DNA of 64,000 bases from Paragorgia papillata (lineage: Eukaryota; Cnidaria; Anthozoa; Scleralcyonacea; Coralliidae), in assembly GCA_035771165.1 (NCBI GenBank), contig JAWNZC010000467.1, positions 527,001 through 591,000 of the forward strand, in the 5' to 3' direction. Both the position numbers and the translations under genes were made by a program. Each line of letters starts with the position of its first letter. The stretch's first letter is position 1. The notes beneath the pieces were generated by a model. That model worked only from the letters and a program-made list of their open reading frames with translations, made no database searches and was not told the origin of the DNA. Positions 59,040-64,000 of this stretch are shown one piece after another.

Positions 59040-59878
59040 ATGGTCCCTTTATTGTTTTACTCTGCCTAACACCAGATGATTTTACTCATCAAAGAGAGAA
59101 CCCTCAGCCATCCTAGACAGCAATGAGTTAAACCAGCTCAGGCAGGAATGGGTTAATCACTTGTTAACTCATTGCTGCCTAGGATGTCTGAGGGTTCTCT
59201 CTTTGATGAGTAAAATCATCTGGTGTTAGACAGAGTAAAACAATAAAGGAACCATTTTTAACCAGCTCAGGCAGGAATGGGTTAATCACTTGTTAACTCA
59301 TTGCTGCCTAGGATGTCTGAGGGTTCTCTCTTTGATGAGTAAAATCATCTGGTGTTAGACACAGTAAAACAATAAAGGAACGATTTTTGACCAGCTCAGG
59401 CAGGAATGGGTTAATCACTTGTTAACTCATTGCTGCCTAGAATGTCTGAGGGTTCTCTCTTTGATGAGTAAAATCATCTAGTGTTAGACACAGTAAAACA
59501 ATAAAGGAACGATTTTTGACCAGCTCAGGCAGGAATGGGTTAATCACTTGTTAACTCATTGCTGCATGGGATGTCTGAGGGTTCTCTCTTTGATGAGTAA
59601 AATCATCTGGTGTTAGACACAGTAAAACAATAAAGGGACCATTTTTGACCAGCTCAGGCAGGAATGGGTTAATCACTTGTTAACTCATTGCTGCCTAGGA
59701 TGTCCGAGGGTTCTCTCTTTGATGAGTAAAATCATCTGGTGTTAGACACAGTAAAACAATAAAGGGACCATTTTTGACCAGCTCAGGCAGGAATGGGTTA
59801 ATCACTTGTTAACTCATTGCTGCCTAGGATGTCTGAGGGTTCTCTCTTTGATGAGTAAAATCATCTGGTGTTAGAAAG
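59040..59878. repeat. 129-bp tandem repeat, about 5.8 units, with inverted half-unit in front
   Basis: CCAGCTCAGGCAGGAATGGG recurs at 59133, 59262, 59391, 59520, 59649 and 59778, exactly 129 bp apart. The first ~90 bp (59040-59132) is the inverted copy of the following unit's second half. A single copy of the same family is at 22300-22425. Confidence 0.9.
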
Positions 59879-60658
59879 GGTTGAAGAAAAAAATGTTAAA
59901 AAATTGTGCTGAAATAAGCAAAACTGTTTTAAATTATAAAAAAAAAGAAAAAAAAGTGATAAATACCTTCCATGAATCTGTTGCCATGGTGAAATCACAG
60001 AAGATTATTTTTTTTTGAAATGTGGCACTGCCAGTGAATGTAATATACCGTAATATTAATGTGTATAAAAAAATTTCCCCTCGATATTCTCCTAATTCAT
60101 CAAAATAAATTCTAAATCATTCTTCTGCCCAGAATTTTGAAACATTTATATTAAGAAGTACAGGCTCTGCCTTCAATGATAATCTAGAAACAAAAGGGAA
60201 ACAAGAAATTATTATAACATACTATAATAATAATAATAATAAAAATAATGGTTTATTGAATATAAAATTGCACAAAATTGAATTGCTTTACATTTACAAC
60301 GGTTAATAGCCATAAAAGATGTTAAGATACTTGTAGTTATTAAAATTAAACAACTGTTGGTGAATACCGGAGGACTGGATCCAGTTTACAATTGATATTC
60401 CACATTGTAATTACAAAGTAAGTTACAAAAATATTAAAATATATGCTACCACTATATATTGATACAGTATTTAAGATATAATAAAATCGTTCATGTTTCT
60501 TGTCATGGCAGGAAAAAAACTCCGATTGAAACGGTCAGTGTTACATCGATAGAGAGATAACCGATTGTTGCTTCCACGCAGTTGCCAGCTGATACTCTAT
60601 AATATAATCCTCTAACAATGTGCCAAGTATTGTTTAAAACATGAACAGTGGTAATTAA
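59879..60658. other. No gene seen; LINE/SINE-like tail at 60218
   Basis: AT-rich. At 60218-60255 an (ATA)n run followed by ATGGTTTATTGAATATAAAA looks, on the minus strand, like a retroposon 3' end with an ATT tail. The insert body is not recognised. Confidence 0.35.
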
Positions 60659-60759
60659 CAATTATTCGCCGAAGGCGAGGTAAATATCGGTGTATAATAA
60701 CCGAGACGAAGTCCTGGTTATTATTCACCGATATTCACTGAGCCTGAGGCGAATAATTG
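60659..60759. repeat. Hairpin with CAATTATTCG arms
   Basis: CAATTATTCGCC and its complement close an imperfect 101-bp hairpin whose centre, ATAACCGAGACGAAGTCCTG, resembles those at 51276-51345. Downstream, 60870-60955 has another inverted pair (GTGATTATCGAGAA / TTCTATAATCAC). Confidence 0.65.
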
Positions 60760-61008
60760 TTTTAGTATAAATACACATTTTCGTACTTTTAGGAACAACA
60801 TTTTCTTTAAAATAGTTAATTTCCTCGTCTGTCGCATTGACAACTTGGCTGGCGGTCATTTTGAATAAACGCTGTAGGTGATTATCGAGAATTAATCCAA
60901 AGTAGCTCGACCAATCAGCGCGCGCGATTTTCTATAATCACCAGTGTATTTATATTAATAATGTGTTACTCAGAGTGATGAACCATACTGGACAGGTAGA
61001 GAAAACTC

Positions 61009-61066
61009 TACTTGGTCTGGCTGGGATTCAAACCCACGACCTTCGGTTTACTAGTGCGATGCTCTA
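61009..61066 (-). other. tRNA-like SINE head, inverted copy
   Basis: On the minus strand, GTAGAGCATCGCACTAGT is followed by AGGTCGTGGGTTTGAATCCC, i.e. a tRNA body with a B box. It is inverted relative to the tRNA-like sequence at 61259-61935. Between the two lies a palindrome (CAAGTTGGGAAC and complement, about 61068-61268). Confidence 0.6.
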
Positions 61067-61258
61067 CACAGGTCAAGTTGGGAACTGAAGGTCGAATGAG
61101 AGTACTTAGGCTATTTGATTAGTTCACTGTCCCATAATAATCATTCGAAATTGTCATGTACTGTATGAAGACTGTTATCTAGATACTGAAGAAACTACTG
61201 TAGTCTGTTTCAAAATATCAAATAGCCTAAGCACTATCATTTGACCACAAGCTCCCAA

Positions 61259-61935
61259 CTTGACCTGCAGCTCAGTTGGTAGACAGGCCTCGAATTATAC
61301 TTTTTGCATCCAAAGACAAAAATGTCCTCTGATAACGAGTTTCCATGAGGCAAGGACATTTTTCTCTCGGATAGGACAAAACTGTTATCCTATACAGTCA
61401 GGAAATGACTAAATCCATGATAAAGAGTGACTAACATTCACATGATATTATGTCATTTATGTGCTATAGTATTAGTTAGTAGTGACTGGTATATAGATAT
61501 AGGACTGTCTTCTTCGCTTGGACATGCAGATCGCCTCACTCCGACACTGAACAATGTCCTCTGCATATTTTAATGTCAATGCACAATCATGGCCACCAGT
61601 GTTTGAACACGTGGTTAGCACAGTTGTGCCTGCATTTCCAGGCTGATCCAGCAATGACCACGAAAACATTTACACGTTGATAATTCAATCATTGGCTGGG
61701 ATATTCTATTGCTGAACATTTTCTTATGATCATACGTTCGATCGATCGGGAAAATTTAAAAACTCAAAACTCCATCGGCGGACAAAAGTATCCTACATAT
61801 TATTGGGGAAACATCCCTATGGGGGGCCAAATGACTATTATAGGAGGACATGTCCTCGATGAAATTCAAGGCTTGTTGGTAGAGCATCGGACTAGTAGAC
61901 CAAAGGTCGCGGGTTTGAATCCCAGCCAGAACAAG
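61259..61935 (+). other. tRNA-derived SINE head, split by a hAT-like insertion
   Basis: CAGCTCAGTTGGTAGA (A box, 61268-61283) continues after the insertion as GCATCGGACTAGTAGACC and GGGTTTGAATCCCAGCC (B box, ~61910-61925). The anticodon loop CTAGTAG suggests a threonine-AGT-like ancestor. The stem is imperfect, so it is a SINE and not a working tRNA gene. Confidence 0.65.
61284..61875. mobile_element. hAT-like element inserted in a tRNA-like SINE
   Basis: The ends CAGGCCTCGAATT and complement of CAAGCCTTGAATTTC are flanked by perfect 8-bp duplications TTGGTAGA (61276-61283, 61876-61883). Inner arms contain AGGACATTTTT/AGGACATGTCC motifs. At 592 bp it encodes no transposase. Confidence 0.85.
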
Positions 61936-62084
61936 TGGAGTTTTATTTTATTTTACAAGATTTGCCAGACAATACACACATACAAACAAACAATCAACAA
62001 ATATAAAGGAAATAAATAGTGATATAAAGTAAATACAAAGGCAAGGACTGACCACAGAGATAAAATCTCCAATAACCGGGTCCA

Positions 62085-62355
62085 AATAAATAAATAAACA
62101 GACAAACAAATAAACAAACAAATAAACAAATAAAATAAATAAACAAATGAATAATGGATAAATAAATAAGTAAATAAATAAATAATCTCATAAAAGAGTA
62201 AATAAATATGTAAATAATAGGTAAAGAAATAAGTAAAAAAGTAAACAAGTAATTAAATAAACAAAATAAACAGATAAATTGATAAATAAATAAATAAGTA
62301 AAAAAATAAATAAATAAGTAAGTAATTAAATACATAAATAAATAAATAAAATCGA
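62085..62355 (+). repeat. AAATAAAC-type simple repeat
   Basis: Imperfect tetranucleotide run of AAAT, AAAC and AAGT. The opposite-strand frame rich in Leu, Ile, Tyr and Phe is an artefact. 62356-63177 has no gene that I can support. Confidence 0.85.
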
Positions 62356-63177
62356 TCTAACAACACTCTCTCACAGATAGACTGTGGAGCAAACAAGTTG
62401 TGTGGCACTTAACACATACAGATTTAAATGTTTTTGGGTTTTCCGGATCATAGATATCATCAGTAAGATCTATATAGTATTTGTACAAACAAGGTTCGAA
62501 TTAACGGTTTGTGATTCGTGATTCACGAACCAAATTACGAACTTAACAAATGCAAAAGATTTTAATAAAAATCACGAATCGAAAATAACAAGTGACTTTT
62601 GAAACTTTATATGATCGCATATTTGGAGCTAGAGGCCTAGGTACTAACACTGAGCTGGTCTCACATAGCATACATGAAGTAGTTTACGTTAAGTGGTCAG
62701 CGGTACTGCGGAAGCATTGCAAAGTTTGGAGAAAAAAAACTTTCCAGGAAATTGGAGAAAAGTTCCAACATTGACATTTCTCTTCGGACAATGTTGGACT
62801 TGGAAGATGAGAATGATGATGACGCGGTCGACTGGAACTGAGTAAAGTCTGCAAGTCACAGAGAACGCACGGCAGGCTCTGGGAACTGATTGAATCGATG
62901 CTGACACTAAATATTGTTCATGCATGTATATAATTTAAAAAAACTTAGTTTTATATATAATAATTATACCAAACTTTTATAATATTCAGGTTTTACAAAA
63001 CATTCAGATGATTATTGTTCAGTTTTATTTTACAAAAAATAAACCTTTTTGTTTTTTTTGACTGAGAGTATTAGTATTTTAGGCATTGGTGGCTACTTTA
63101 AAATGGGGGTAAAAATCAGGCATTTACACAAACCAGTTTTCAATAGTTAATTTGAACCTTGACAAAGCAGTTTTAAA

Positions 63178-64000
63178 TTATGCTATAGATCTAGTAGTGT
63201 ATCTTATGGAACCAGGGAGAGTGTTCCAGACACTGGGAGCTCTAATGTAATAACTGTTCTGAAAACTTACTGTTCTACATTTTGGTACATTTAGTACGAG
63301 GCCATTACTAAGACTGGTGTTCCTGGTTACTCGTAAAGGAACCCTAATAGAGATATGTTGGTTACAGTTCTTAGTTATACATTTATATAGATAAACTAAA
63401 TCTAGATATTCGTGCCAGTAGCATATTGGGAGGATACCGATATAATGTAGTCTTTCCTTGTAGGAGACATCTGTATGATAAGGGAGTGATAAAATAAACT
63501 TGGTCGCACGTCGTTGTACGCTTTCAATGGCAAGAATGTTATTCACTGTTTGGGGTGCCCACACTTGGCTACCGTAAGCCTGCTTGCTTCGTACAATTGA
63601 GAGGTAGAGGACCTAGTGGACTTTATGGTCATGGAACATCTTGTTAGCCTTGCACGATGTTTCCTGGATGTGTTTGTTCCATTTCAGATCAGATGTAACA
63701 ATTATGCCAAGATCTTTTTCATATCTGGATTGCTTAAGACGGGTGCCGAGAAGTTGATACTGTGTGGTGATTGGTTGAGTGCTTCTAGAGATGTTTAGGA
63801 CATCACACTTAGTCTGGTAGTGGTTTAAGGCCATTTTCCAATCGTGGCACCACTTGACGAGACTGTTAAGATCCAACTGCAGATTATTGCTATCTTCTTT
63901 TCTCTACTTGTCCAGTATGTGATAAGTATGTGTGTGTTTTTTATCAAATTTCAAAATCGAAGCACACAATAAGTTTTATAAAACTACGGAACCGATATAT
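63178..64000 (-). mobile_element. Non-LTR retrotransposon reverse transcriptase, C-terminal part, runs off the window
   Basis: On the minus strand the frame from 63876 to 63613 (WCHDWKMALNHYQTKCDVLN, YEKDLGIIVTSDLKWNKHI) is the thumb and C-terminal part of a CR1/jockey-type reverse transcriptase. After a frameshift near 63610 it continues as IVRSKQAYGSQVWAP, SVQRRATKFILSLP, RTVSFQNSYYIRAPSVWN and stops at 63178. The same end motif occurs at 14291-14686. The upstream part lies beyond 64000. The frameshift indicates a dead copy. Confidence 0.8.

Overview
The window reads as nuclear DNA of an animal, most likely an anthozoan cnidarian (coral or anemone). That is inferred from the mix of metazoan genes with GT-AG introns (a CSDE1/UNR-type cold-shock gene, THAP9/P-type transposase, Crypton-type tyrosine recombinase, SAM+HECT ubiquitin ligase) in an AT-rich background dense with short palindromic transposons. 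Species cannot be read from the sequence. There are no operons, CRISPR arrays or prokaryotic genes.

Left part (1-22 kb). A frameshifted Crypton-type recombinase (1.4-2.4 kb) is followed by the most remarkable object: a 9.5-kb DNA transposon (2740-12239). Its long terminal inverted repeats are mostly a 21-bp minisatellite, about 56 units on the left and about 32 on the right. Between the repeats lie two convergent genes. One is a SAM + helix-turn-helix + DDE integrase-type transposase with one in-frame TGA. The other is a five-exon SAM + zinc-finger + HECT E3 ubiquitin ligase whose joined exons stay open and keep the catalytic cysteine. Both proteins start with related SAM-like domains. To the right are palindromic elements, a LINE 3' end, and a P/THAP9-type transposase pseudogene (15.2-19.1 kb) split by an element with TTAA target duplications.

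Middle (22-35 kb). One cold-shock exon (22.1 kb) and a SANT-like first exon precede a macrosatellite of 1,233-bp units (24544-33452). It is built as (A-B)x7-A, where A is a 275-bp module with inverted termini, so the array begins and ends with the same inverted sequence. Next comes a HIRAN-like reading frame with an in-frame 36-bp minisatellite.

Right part (35-64 kb). A large multi-exon minus-strand gene with a SANT-like N-terminus (35.5-40.6 kb, two mutually compensating frameshifts) is followed by six minus-strand exons of a CSDE1/UNR homologue (43.4-47.0 kb). Their introns hold a 530-bp CAA/CAG repeat and long foldbacks. From 47 to 62 kb the DNA is almost wall-to-wall miniature transposons. 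These include Harbinger-like elements (TTA/TAA duplications), hAT-like (8 bp), Mutator-like (9-10 bp) and Kolobok/T2-like (TTAA), several nested, several abutting through shared target duplications, and some carrying apparent captured first exons. The window ends inside a minus-strand non-LTR retrotransposon.

Exon boundaries were placed by eye from GT/AG sites and frame continuity. Family assignments come from motif recognition, not database searches.
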